This document shows, in pieces, positions 7,767 through 14,999 of a DNA stretch of 25,161 nucleotides (its first letter is position 1; every line of letters begins with the position of its first letter). The position numbers and the translations under genes were made by a program. This DNA comes from JANOQP01 sp044227705 (GTDB taxonomy: Bacteria; Bacteroidota; Bacteroidia; Chitinophagales; Saprospiraceae), in assembly GCA_044227705.1 (NCBI GenBank), contig JBGAWE010000038.1, positions 1-25,161 of the forward strand. Direction: 5' to 3'. The notes beneath the pieces are model-generated. The model was not told the DNA's origin. It made no database searches and saw only the letters and a list, made by a program, of their open reading frames with translations.

Positions 7767-7816
7767 ATTGTCTGGATTTGGGCGGCGAAGATGGGAAGAC
7801 GGGCTGGCTTTTCGGC

Positions 7817-9253
7817 TCAAAACGGGGCCAGCCACTGCTGCAGGTCGAGCACGCGCAGCACCTCGTCCGGCACGAGCGACGGCTGTTTTTCGGGGAAGAG
7901 CCGTTGCTGCAGACCTCGCCGCAGGCCCTTCCAGTCGCCCTCTGCCGCCTGCCCGATTTTGATGAAAAAGGCCAACATCTCTTGTTCCCAAGCTGCCGCC
8001 GCGCCCGATTTTTTGAAAAAACGCCGTGCGCTCTCCACGAAATGCCGCAGCACGTGGACGCTCCGCCGCTCGCAGTGCGACATCAGGTTGAGCAGCAGGA
8101 CGAAGCGGAAATTGGGCAGGCCGCCGAACCGCCGGGGGTCGTTGAGCGGCAGGGCCAGCCAGTCGAGCGCGGCGTCGAAGTCCTTTTTCAAAAAGCAGAC
8201 CCACGCCAACTGGAAGTGGAAGGAGAGCAGGTAGTCCGCCGGGATTTTCGAGGCGACGTGGTTGACGAATTCGCCCGTTTCGCGGAAAAACGGGTCGAAA
8301 CTGGCGGGCGCGTCGGCGTTGCGGTAGATTTCCAGCTCGATGTTCAGCAGCCGCGCCCATTGTTTCAGCACGGGGCGGCGGCGGTCGGGGATGCCGAGTT
8401 TCTCCAAAAATCGGCGGCTCGCCCGCAGCAGTTCGAGCGCCTCGCCGCCCTCGCCCCGGAAGGTGCGGAAGGCCGCCATGTTGCCGACCGTCGTCAGGTA
8501 GCTGCCGGGGTCTTCCCGGACCCGCGCGGGCTGCGACTCGAGGATTTCGAGCAGTGCGAGCAGGGCTTTTTCGGCCTCTGCTGGCCGGTCTTCCCGCAGG
8601 TTTTTTATGTACAAGGTGTTGAGGTACAGCACTTTGCTCTCAAGTGAGACGGCGGGCGGCGGCTCGGTGGGCGGTGCCGAGGCGGCCCGCTGCGCGATGA
8701 AGTGCTGCGACGTTCGGACGATGTGCCGCCAGTGCTGGAGGTTGTTTTGGAGGGCCTCCGCCGCTCGGGCCTGCTCCTCCAGAATCTCGGCGAAGCGGTC
8801 GTAGCGGTGCGGGTTGAGGGCCTGTTCGAGGCGGCGCTTCCAGCGGCTCACCTCGATTTGGGCGGTGTGCAGCTCGAACTCGGCGGTGATTTTCTCGGCT
8901 CGGCCAAGCTCGTCGGCGGCCTGTCGGTGGAGTTCTTTGTGGAAAAGCAATTCTACGTTTTTCAGCAAATCCTTCACGGCGGCGTCGCGGCTTATCTCGC
9001 TGTGGAACTGGCGCAGGCTTTCCAAGACCTTCTCTCGGAGATAGTTCTTCACGACGTGCAACTGCCCGGCGGACGACTGGCCGGGGAAGGCATTTTTCAA
9101 TGTTTTTACATCAAAAATTTCCATCCCGTCCAGCAGGTCGAACAGGCGCAGATAGTCGGCGTTGCCGCCCCGTCGCTGGTTCTGCAATCTAAAGGCGCGC
9201 TTTTCGCTTTTCGAGAGGGAGCGGACGAGGTCGTGGAGGTCGCTTTTTTTCAT
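7817..9253 (-). CDS. Conserved helical protein of unknown function upstream of thiL
   Basis: A 478-residue protein, nearly all predicted helix, without signal peptide or membrane segments, so probably cytoplasmic. The N-terminus (MKKSDLHDLVRSLSKSEKRA) has the SLSKSEKR..F pattern that I associate with a Bacteroidota-specific family of uncharacterised proteins. The rest carries repeated Leu/Ala-rich helices with Arg and Glu pairs, compatible with TPR-like solenoid repeats but without a clear TPR consensus. I chose ATG 9253; a TTG two codons further upstream is the only competing start nearby. It is probably the first gene of the thiL operon, with a promoter-like TAAATTTG 20 bases upstream. No catalytic motif is visible, and I do not assign a function. 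Confidence 0.85.
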   Translation of the reverse strand: MKKSDLHDLVRSLSKSEKRAFRLQNQRRGGNADYLRLFDLLDGMEIFDVKTLKNAFPGQSSAGQLHVVKNYLREKVLESLRQFHSEISRDAAVKDLLKNVELLFHKELHRQAADELGRAEKITAEFELHTAQIEVSRWKRRLEQALNPHRYDRFAEILEEQARAAEALQNNLQHWRHIVRTSQHFIAQRAASAPPTEPPPAVSLESKVLYLNTLYIKNLREDRPAEAEKALLALLEILESQPARVREDPGSYLTTVGNMAAFRTFRGEGGEALELLRASRRFLEKLGIPDRRRPVLKQWARLLNIELEIYRNADAPASFDPFFRETGEFVNHVASKIPADYLLSFHFQLAWVCFLKKDFDAALDWLALPLNDPRRFGGLPNFRFVLLLNLMSHCERRSVHVLRHFVESARRFFKKSGAAAAWEQEMLAFFIKIGQAAEGDWKGLRRGLQQRLFPEKQPSLVPDEVLRVLDLQQWLAPF

Positions 9254-9272
9254 CGGCAAAAAATCAGATGGG

Positions 9273-9280
9273 CAAATTTA
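9273..9280 (-). promoter_or_regulatory. Putative -7 element for the reverse-strand thiL operon
   Basis: Read on the reverse strand this is TAAATTTG, a full match to the Bacteroidota TAnnTTTG element, about 20 bases before the ATG at 9253. The expected TTG about 19 bases further upstream is only partly matched (GTTTTT). The leader would be short, about a dozen bases. Confidence 0.35.
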
Positions 9281-9372
9281 GGAGCCTACGTTTTTGAAAA
9301 ACTTGCTCCGCCCGAAGCTCGCCACCTCGGCAACTTTGCCCCAGCATTTTTTCACCACTAAAAAATTGAATC

Positions 9373-9735
9373 ATGGCAAGTGCAATCAACTGGTTCGAAA
9401 TCCCGGCGGTCAACTTCGAGCGGGCGGTCGAGTTCTACAGCAAGGTGCTCGCGAGCGACCTGGCCCGCATGAACAGCGGCTTCGACATGGCCTTTCTGCC
9501 GCACAGCGAGGGGAGCGTGGGCGGCTGCGTCACGCACGGCAACGGCAACAAGCCGAGCGCGGAGGGCGCGTTCATCTACCTCAACGGCGGCGACGACCTC
9601 GCCGTGCCGCTCGCCCGCGTGGAGCCTGCGGGCGGCACGGTCGTCATGCCGAAGACTGCCATCGGCCCGAACGGGTTCATGGCCGTCTTCATGGACACGG
9701 AGGGCAACCGGCTGGCTTTTCACTCGATGGCCTGA
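9373..9735 (+). CDS. VOC-superfamily (glyoxalase/bleomycin-resistance fold) protein
   Basis: A 120-residue single-domain protein of the vicinal oxygen chelate superfamily. The pattern is clear: WFEIPAVNFERAVEFYSKVL at the start, a central GGCVTHGNG strand, and DTEGNRLAFHSM at the end, matching the paired beta-alpha-beta-beta-beta units and the terminal D.EGN..G/A.. signature. It is similar to the stand-alone VOC proteins often annotated as glyoxalase-like; many of these have lost catalysis, and I cannot tell the substrate. The start is the only ATG close to the conserved first strand. It is divergent from the thiL operon, with 119 bases between them, and is followed by a strong hairpin. Confidence 0.88.
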   Translation: MASAINWFEIPAVNFERAVEFYSKVLASDLARMNSGFDMAFLPHSEGSVGGCVTHGNGNKPSAEGAFIYLNGGDDLAVPLARVEPAGGTVVMPKTAIGPNGFMAVFMDTEGNRLAFHSMA

Positions 9736-9754
9736 CTTTTTGAAACACCGGGCA

Positions 9755-9779
9755 TCGGCGCACCTGCGGGTCGCGCCGA
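9755..9779 (+). terminator. Strong hairpin after the VOC gene, possible terminator
   Basis: TCGGCGC (9755-9761) pairs with GCGCCGA (9773-9779), extended inward by ACC/GGT (9762-9764 with 9769-9771) around a TGCG loop, with one bulged C at 9772. This gives about ten base pairs 19 bases after the VOC stop. No run of T follows, so terminator function is uncertain. A second perfect stem GGCCTG/CAGGCC lies at 9807-9822. Confidence 0.35.
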
Positions 9780-9843
9780 AGCTTCTGGTCAATTTTCATC
9801 ATGATTGGCCTGAAGCCAGGCCCCGAAAACAGCTTGACAATCA

Positions 9844-10200
9844 ATGCCTTACAGCGAATTTCTGGCCGACCGCGTGCGCCGCCGGCTCTCCTCCGGCGGC
9901 CTCGTTCTTGAGAAGAAAATGATGGGCGGCCTCATCTTCATGGTGCACGAAAAAATGTGCATCGGCGTGGACACCGACCGAAAATCGGGCGACGACCGCC
10001 TGATGGTGCGCGTCGGGAAGGCCGTCCACGACCACCTGCTGGCCCGGCCCGGCTGCCGCGAGATGGACTTCACGGGCAAGCCGATGAAGGGCTTCCTGTT
10101 CGTCTACCCGGAGGGTTTCGACAGCGACGGCGACCTCGATTTTTGGGTGGGGAAGGCGCTCGAGTTCAACGCGGAGGCCAAGCCGAGCAAGCGGAAATGA
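9844..10200 (+). CDS. TfoX N-terminal domain protein
   Basis: A 118-residue protein consisting of just the TfoX/Sxy N-terminal domain. The characteristic stretch is KKMMGGLIFMVHEKMCIGV (residues 19-37), matching the KxMFGGxxFxxxGKMxxGV signature, followed by a D-x-LMVRVG strand and a C-terminal GFLFVYPEGF. In gammaproteobacteria full-length TfoX regulates competence; the lone N-terminal domain is common in Bacteroidota, and its role there is unknown. It does not carry the C-terminal helical domain. The start is the only ATG consistent with the usual YSEFLADRVR opening. It may share a transcript with the VOC gene 108 bases upstream, but the hairpin between them argues for separation. Confidence 0.88.
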   Translation: MPYSEFLADRVRRRLSSGGLVLEKKMMGGLIFMVHEKMCIGVDTDRKSGDDRLMVRVGKAVHDHLLARPGCREMDFTGKPMKGFLFVYPEGFDSDGDLDFWVGKALEFNAEAKPSKRK

Positions 10201-10374
10201 GCAACGCGCAGATTTGAGGGCTTGTGTTTTTGGTGCAAAACATTGGCAGGCATCGGCCGCCGCCAGCGGCTCCATCGCGATCTTCGCGCGTCGGCCGTGG
10301 CCGGAACGGCTTTTAACCTTTTGGTTGAAATCAGTCCGCAAATGCCGCGTTTTGGGCCAAAAACAGTCTTTCTT

Positions 10375-11295
10375 ATGAAAAATCTCTGGCTTCTTCCTGC
10401 ATTCGCCCTCTTGGCCGCCACCGGCTGCAAAAAGGACAACGCCTCGACGACCGACGCAAAGCTCCAGTTCAAACTGAAATTCGACCCCGCGCAAGAGCGG
10501 CTCAACAACATCGGGCTGCCCGAGTCCGTCCCTGCGGGCCACGCCGCGCAGAACCCCGGCTTTCGGAAGATGAGCGTCCACTACATCGAGCTGGCACCGG
10601 GCGCGCTCACGCCGCTCGGCTCCGGCGCCATCGTCTACAAGGGTGCGGAGACGACGGCCGGCGGCGCAAATGCGGTCGATTTTGACAAGGCGGCCGTGAT
10701 GTCTGAAGGCGAGCTTTTCGCCAAAATCAACTTGAAGGACGTGCCGCCCGGCACCTACGAATGGGTGCGCACGTCGGTCACCTTTCAGGATTTTGACGTG
10801 AAGTTCAACCTCAAAAAAATCCCCGGCGGCCTGCCCGACTTGGCCGACCAGTCGCTGACCGTGGCCTGTTTCGTCGGGTTCAACACCTACATCAACGCCA
10901 TCACGCCAAACCAGAAGACGCTGACCATAGGCGACGACAAAAAGCAGGGATTCTTCGTGGTCGAGACCGGCTTCTCCGCGCCATACGACATCTTCAACGA
11001 CATCAAAAGCGGGCAGGCACCGGAGGGCGCGACGACGGTCGTCAACCCGCTCGCCTCGACCAGCCCCATCCCGCCGGGGAGCTGCGTCGTCACCGGCAAG
11101 CTGACGAAACCGCTAGTCATCACCGGCGACGAGACGGGCGACCGGACAGTCACCTTGAGCTACAGCATCAACAAAAGCTTCGAGTGGATCGACGACAACG
11201 GCGACGGGAAGCTCGATTTCTACGCCGACGGCGTGACGCCGAACGAGCAGCCGGTGAACATGGGGCTGCGCGGGCTGATTCCGAGTTGGGAGTAG
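10375..11295 (+). CDS. Lipoprotein of unknown function
   Basis: A 306-residue predicted lipoprotein. The signal peptide MKNLWLLPAFALLAATGC ends in a lipobox with Cys18 as the lipidated residue, followed by KKDN, typical of Bacteroidota lipoproteins. The mature protein is beta-rich with two conserved-looking stretches: RLNNIGLPESVPAGHAAQNP near residues 42-61 and HYIELAPGALTPLGSG near 68-83. A loop DDNGDGKLDFY near residues 274-284 resembles a calcium-binding EF-hand-like loop. I do not recognise the family. The start is ATG 10375, which gives the signal peptide directly; the frame is open further upstream but that segment has no such feature. It ends 11 bases before a strong terminator hairpin. 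Confidence 0.85.
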   Translation: MKNLWLLPAFALLAATGCKKDNASTTDAKLQFKLKFDPAQERLNNIGLPESVPAGHAAQNPGFRKMSVHYIELAPGALTPLGSGAIVYKGAETTAGGANAVDFDKAAVMSEGELFAKINLKDVPPGTYEWVRTSVTFQDFDVKFNLKKIPGGLPDLADQSLTVACFVGFNTYINAITPNQKTLTIGDDKKQGFFVVETGFSAPYDIFNDIKSGQAPEGATTVVNPLASTSPIPPGSCVVTGKLTKPLVITGDETGDRTVTLSYSINKSFEWIDDNGDGKLDFYADGVTPNEQPVNMGLRGLIPSWE

Positions 11296-11305
11296 GGATT
11301 TGGGG

Positions 11306-11338
11306 TTAGGGATTGGGCGCGGCTCAATCCCTAATTTT
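11306..11338 (+). terminator. Intrinsic terminator between the lipoprotein and WG-repeat genes
   Basis: Bases 11306-11318 pair with 11322-11334 (TTAGGGATTG with CAATCCCTAA plus three more pairs, one of them G-T) around a three-base loop, followed by TTTT at 11335-11338. The right arm contains the stop codon of the convergent WG-repeat gene (11331-11333), so the two genes share the structure. Confidence 0.7.
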
Positions 11339-12350
11339 CTTTCCAGACCTCGCGCCCCGAGCGGTCGATGTAGACCCATTTTTCTTCCGAAACAACGTGG
11401 GAAAGCCCGTCGCGGAAAGGCATCGCCCGGTCGAATCGCGGCTCGATGGCGACTGCGCCGGTTGTGTCGATGAAGCCCCACTTGCTGTTGATCCTGACTT
11501 GGGCGAGGCCGTCGGAGAAGATGCCAGCGTCTTCAAAGATTGGGTCGATGGCCAGCTTCCCTTCTTTGTCGATGTATCCGAAAAGGCCACCGACCTGCAC
11601 GAGCGCGAGGCCTTCGCCGAAATCTCCCGCCAAATCGTAGCTCGGGGGGATGGCGATGGAGCCGGTTTGCGAGACGAAGCCCCATTTGCCCTCCAAAAAA
11701 GCAAGGGCCATCCCGTCGAAGAACTCGCCGTGCGAATGGTTGGCCACGAAGCTGAACTGCGGCTTCAAAACGACGCGGCCCGAGCGGTCGATGAGGCCCC
11801 ATTTTTCATCCTCGGTGAAAACGGCAACGCCATCCTGAAATGGCCGGCACTTGTCGAACTCTGGCTCGATGACGAACGCGCCCGTCCGGTCGACGAAGCC
11901 GTAGCGGCCGTGCATCTTGGCCGGGGCTAGGCCGCCGGAAAAGGCCCTGGTTTCCTCAAAAGCCAATTTCATGGGAAAGCTGCGGTCAGCGTCGATGAAG
12001 CCGGCGCGGTCGCGGAAGCGGACGGCGGCGAGGCCTTCGGAAAAGTTGCCGACCTCGTCGAACTGGCAAGGGATTGACTCGTCGCCCTTCTCGTCGAGAA
12101 AGCCCCATTTGTTGACGAGGCGAGCACGGCAGAGGCCCTCCTCGAAGTGGCCGATGGTGAAGTAGAGCCTTTTCAGGAAGACGCGGCCAAGCGGGTCGAG
12201 CAAGGCCCAGCGGTCGTTGAAGACGACCTTTGAAAAACCGCTTTTGAAATCGGCCACCTCGAAGAATTGCGGCTCGATGGCCACCTTGCCGTCGGCGTGC
12301 ATGAAGCCGAAACGGCCGTCGCGGCGGATTTTGAAGAGCGGTTTTTTCAT
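11331..12350 (-). CDS. WG-repeat protein
   Basis: A 339-residue protein made almost wholly of nine WG-type repeats plus a partial tenth, each about 33 residues with the pattern KWGFID..G...I.P.FD....F..GLA.V. Clear copies begin at KWGFLDEKG, RYGFVDRTG, KWGLIDRSG, KWGFVSQTG, LFGYIDKEG and KWGFIDTTG. There is no signal peptide or membrane segment; the start is MKKPLFKIRRDGRFGF, with the first repeat beginning at residue 12. WG repeats form a beta-solenoid or propeller-like fold and are common in Bacteroidota; they have no assigned enzyme activity and may bind other proteins. The gene is convergent with the lipoprotein gene. No promoter is obvious in the 400-base gap upstream. Confidence 0.9.
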   Translation of the reverse strand: MKKPLFKIRRDGRFGFMHADGKVAIEPQFFEVADFKSGFSKVVFNDRWALLDPLGRVFLKRLYFTIGHFEEGLCRARLVNKWGFLDEKGDESIPCQFDEVGNFSEGLAAVRFRDRAGFIDADRSFPMKLAFEETRAFSGGLAPAKMHGRYGFVDRTGAFVIEPEFDKCRPFQDGVAVFTEDEKWGLIDRSGRVVLKPQFSFVANHSHGEFFDGMALAFLEGKWGFVSQTGSIAIPPSYDLAGDFGEGLALVQVGGLFGYIDKEGKLAIDPIFEDAGIFSDGLAQVRINSKWGFIDTTGAVAIEPRFDRAMPFRDGLSHVVSEEKWVYIDRSGREVWKEN

Positions 12351-12754
12351 TGTCTCGAAAGCCGGATGGCGGGCGGATTGGTCGGATTGGACGCGGATTT
12401 TGTTCTCCCGAAAACCCGTCCCGGCCAGTCCGTAAGGTGTTCCAAAACAGGCGCGGCGAAGGTAGAAATTTTGGTTTCCTGCCCCGGCGAGGCCGAATTT
12501 TTACCCCTCGGGCAGCAAAACGAAGCGCAAAGGCAACTACCCAGCGCTGACCCAATCGGGCGGCCGGGGCATCGAGCGGCGCCGAAAACGACGCGCCGAA
12601 CATCTGCCTGAAACACGTTTTTGACCCCCTGCGGAAATTTGTTTCAAAGGGCCGGGGCGAAAATCCCGCCGGGTTTTTCAAACTTTGCAGACGTTTCAAT
12701 CGATTCCTCGTTCACGCAATCAAGTTCACACAATTAACGCTTAATCTTTACTTC
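12351..12754. other. Gene-free region between the divergent WG-repeat and porP/sprF genes
   Basis: No reading frame here has a credible protein; the open frames are low-quality shadows without start signals or recognisable motifs. A weak AAACTTTG at 12680-12687 matches the TAnnTTTG element in 7 of 8 bases but lacks an upstream TTG at a good distance. The last 21 bases are the 7-mer array before porP/sprF. Confidence 0.5.
12734..12754 (+). repeat. Three degenerate tandem 7-mers abutting the porP/sprF start
   Basis: TTAACGC, TTAATCT and TTACTTC follow one another in register, all starting TTA, and end exactly at the ATG at 12755. The block is AT-rich in a GC-rich genome. Confidence 0.5.
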
Positions 12755-13807
12755 ATGAAGGCTTCCCAACCTCTGCTCTCGCTGCTGCTTGCGCTCGTGG
12801 TCTCCTCGGCGATGGCCCAGGACATCCACTTCTCGCAGTTCTACTCCTCGCCGCTCAACCTCAACCCGGCGCTCACGGGCGTGATGAACTGCAACCAGCG
12901 CGTCGTCGCCAACTACCGCAACCAGTGGGCGAGCGTCCTCCGGGCCAACGCTTACAACACCTTCTCCGCCAGCTACGACCAGAAAATCCCGACCGGCCGC
13001 TACGACAACTTCGGCGTCGGCGGAACGCTCTGGGCCGATCGCGCGGGCGAGCTTGACTTCTCCACCATCCAGGCCCGCGTCAGCGGCTCCTACCACAAGA
13101 AGATGGGCGGCTACAAGCACAAGGCCAACTACCTCGTCGTCGGCGCGGACATCGGCCTTACCCAGCGCAGCATCGACCTCAACAAGGCCACTTGGGGCTC
13201 GCAGCACGACATCACCAACCCCGGAACCCGCGACCCGCTCCTCCCGGGCGAGACGCTCGACAAGTCGAACTTCATGTTCGCCGACATGAGCGCAGGCCTG
13301 CTGTGGTTCTCCATCCTCAACCGCGACGGCGACAATTTTTACATCGGCGGCGCCTTCTCGCACATGAACCGGGCCAACCAGTCCTTCTCGAAAGACCGCA
13401 ACATCCCGCTCTACAGCAAGCTCACCTTCCACGCCGGCTCCGAGTTCATGGTCGCCAACCGCGTGGGCCTCGTGCCGGGCGCGGTCGCCTTCATCCAAGG
13501 GCCGTCGCTCGAAATCAACGGTGGCCTCTCGTTCAAGTTCCTCCTCGGCAACAGCCGCCGCAGCCACCAAGCCTTTCAGGCCGGTGTCTGGAGCCGCTTC
13601 GCCCACAAACTTGAAAAGGGGAATTTGATGGACGCGCTCATCCTCTCGACCCGTTTCGACTACGAGGATTTCACCCTCGGCTTCAGCTACGACCTCAACA
13701 CGTCGAGCCTCCGCCCGGCCTCCAACTACAATGGGGCCTTCGAGTTCTCGCTCGTCTACAAAATCTGCGGCCCGCAGCGCCGGGGAGTCTACTGCCCGAC
13801 GTTCTGA
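12755..13807 (+). CDS. PorP/SprF family type IX secretion system membrane protein
   Basis: A 350-residue outer-membrane protein with a cleavable signal peptide (residues 1-21, ending AMA before QDIHFSQFYSSPLNLNPALTG). That QD.HFSQ.Y..P...NPA.TG start is the hallmark of the PorP/SprF family, and the rest alternates polar and hydrophobic residues as in a beta-barrel, ending RGVYCPTF. Family members are needed for secretion of particular surface adhesins by the type IX system, or for anchoring partner proteins. Bacteroidota carry many copies, often next to their cargo protein; here no cargo gene is adjacent, the nearest T9SS-tagged protein being 2.3 kb downstream. The length is normal. It is terminated by a strong hairpin. 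Confidence 0.92.
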   Translation: MKASQPLLSLLLALVVSSAMAQDIHFSQFYSSPLNLNPALTGVMNCNQRVVANYRNQWASVLRANAYNTFSASYDQKIPTGRYDNFGVGGTLWADRAGELDFSTIQARVSGSYHKKMGGYKHKANYLVVGADIGLTQRSIDLNKATWGSQHDITNPGTRDPLLPGETLDKSNFMFADMSAGLLWFSILNRDGDNFYIGGAFSHMNRANQSFSKDRNIPLYSKLTFHAGSEFMVANRVGLVPGAVAFIQGPSLEINGGLSFKFLLGNSRRSHQAFQAGVWSRFAHKLEKGNLMDALILSTRFDYEDFTLGFSYDLNTSSLRPASNYNGAFEFSLVYKICGPQRRGVYCPTF

Positions 13808-13832
13808 CCCGAAAAGCCGCGAACGCTTTGAG

Positions 13833-13877
13833 AAGCGGGGGGCAAATCGGAGTTTTGCCCTCCGCTTTTTTTGTTTT
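13833..13877 (+). terminator. Strong intrinsic terminator after porP/sprF
   Basis: Bases 13833-13846 pair with 13854-13867 over 14 base pairs, one of them G-T, around a 7-base loop. A run of seven T (13866-13872) and a further TTTT after one G follow. Confidence 0.9.
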
Positions 13878-14003
13878 CTGGGGCTTTGCTCCGGGTGTCT
13901 AAAAGCCAAAACACGCTCTAAGCGGGAGCTTTGGGCCACATTGGCATAATCCGTGAAAGAACACTATCCGCCGTTTTCTTCACATTCTAAACTCGAGAAT
14001 TCT

Positions 14004-14474
14004 ATGTTCGGCACAGCCAAAAAGGAGGAACCCAAAGCCGCTTCCTCTGTCCAATCGCCCGCCAACCCCAACGCGCTCAACGCCCTCGTCAAGGGCACGA
14101 CCGTCGAGGGGACCATCCGCTCCGAGAGCGACCTTCGCATCGACGGCACCGTGAAAGGCAAGATTTCTTGCAGCGCGAAAGTCATCATCGGCCCGACGGG
14201 CTTCGTCGACGGAGAAATCAAATGCCAGAACGCCGTCGTCGAGGGCCGTTTCACCGGCAACATCCACGTCGCCGAGCTGCTCAACATCCGCGAGTCGGCC
14301 GAGGTCAGCGGCGAGATCTACTCCGCGAAGCTCAACATCGTCGCCGGGGCCGTCTTCAACGGCAACATGCACATGGCCGACGGAGGCTCCAACGGCAACG
14401 GCATGGGCGCAAAACAGATGCAACATGTCAAGCCAGCAGCCGTCGCCGGAGGAGCGGACGCGGCAAAGAATTAA
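14004..14474 (+). CDS. Bactofilin (polymer-forming cytoskeletal protein)
   Basis: A 156-residue bactofilin. After a disordered N-terminus rich in Lys, Ser, Pro and Ala (residues 1-28), a right-handed beta-helix of short hydrophobic turns fills about 29-125 (GTTVEGTIRSESDLRIDGTV, then turns such as AKVIIGPTGFVDGEI and AEVSGEI). The C-terminal tail is Gly/Asn- and Ala-rich and disordered. Bactofilins self-assemble without nucleotides into filaments at the membrane, often helping to localise cell-wall enzymes. I chose ATG 14004 (MFGTAKKEE); the GTG at 13953 would add 17 residues that do not fit the family. The last 50 bases overlap the following atpZ gene in another frame. Confidence 0.92.
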   Translation: MFGTAKKEEPKAASSVQSPANPNALNALVKGTTVEGTIRSESDLRIDGTVKGKISCSAKVIIGPTGFVDGEIKCQNAVVEGRFTGNIHVAELLNIRESAEVSGEIYSAKLNIVAGAVFNGNMHMADGGSNGNGMGAKQMQHVKPAAVAGGADAAKN

Positions 14475-14661
14475 AACGGTCGGCCGCTACAGCGGCATGG
14501 CCTTCCAGCTCTTCGGGGCCATCCTCGCAGGGGTGTTGATTGGCAAGTGGCTCGACTCACGGGCCGCCAATCAACGCCCCTTTTTTGCGCTCGGCGGTGC
14601 GGTGCTTGGCCTCGCCGCCGCGCTTTGGAGCATCTTCCGCCAGTTGCTCAACGACAAGTGA
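14425..14661 (+). CDS. AtpZ/AtpI family protein
   Basis: A 78-residue membrane protein with two hydrophobic helices (about residues 25-42 and 53-72) and a charged loop (KWLDSRAANQRPF) between them, matching the AtpZ/AtpI family linked to F-type ATP synthase. The motif GRYSGMAFQLFGAI followed by GVLIGKWLD is the family hallmark. AtpI/AtpZ-type proteins are believed to assist assembly of the c-ring or Mg2+ supply in the synthase; their role is partly unsettled. The start overlaps the last 50 bases of the bactofilin gene, which implies translational coupling. In Bacteroidota the bactofilin-atpZ pair often precedes atpB, but here no ATP synthase subunit gene follows. Confidence 0.88.
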   Translation: MSSQQPSPEERTRQRIKTVGRYSGMAFQLFGAILAGVLIGKWLDSRAANQRPFFALGGAVLGLAAALWSIFRQLLNDK

Positions 14662-14697
14662 CCGGCCGTTGGCCCGGTTTTCGCCCCCTTTTCCCTT

Positions 14698-14997
14698 ATG
14701 AAAATCAGACGCATCGTAAAAATGACCTTCCACGCGGAGTGCGTGCGCGACTTCCTCGAAATCTTCGACGAGTCCAAACGCGACATCCGCCGCTTCCCCG
14801 GCAACCTCGGTCTGCAACTCCTGCGCGGCACCTCTGAGCAGCACGTTTTGTTCACCTTGAGCGATTGGGAGAGCGAAGCCGCGCTCGACGGCTACCGCCA
14901 GTCGGAGCTTTTTCAAAAGACCTGGGCGCGAGTCAAGCCGCTCTTTTCCGAAAAGGCCGAGGCGCATTCGGTCTTTGTCTTTGACGAACTGGATTGA
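14698..14997 (+). CDS. Antibiotic biosynthesis monooxygenase (ABM)-fold protein
   Basis: A 99-residue protein with the compact dimeric alpha/beta-barrel layout of the ABM superfamily: an initial KMTFHAECVRDFLEIFDESK strand-helix, a central LGLQLLRGTSEQHVLFTLSDWESEAALDGY stretch, then SELFQKTWARVKPLF. The W-E-S pattern before a Y is typical of the family. Members include haem-degrading and small-molecule monooxygenases, as well as proteins of unknown role; the substrate cannot be told. It lies 36 bases after atpZ and its stop is three bases before the aroB ATG, so these are probably one transcript. No known pathway links it with shikimate synthesis. Confidence 0.8.
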   Translation: MKIRRIVKMTFHAECVRDFLEIFDESKRDIRRFPGNLGLQLLRGTSEQHVLFTLSDWESEAALDGYRQSELFQKTWARVKPLFSEKAEAHSVFVFDELD

Positions 14998-14999
14998 AG

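Noticed and set aside
9844..10200. TfoX-domain gene as evidence for a natural competence system
   Set aside because: Only the N-terminal domain is present and no com genes are nearby; lone domains are widespread without a competence link.
12680..12687. AAACTTTG as a promoter element for porP/sprF
   Set aside because: It matches 7 of 8 bases but has no TTG at the expected distance upstream, so I do not call a promoter.
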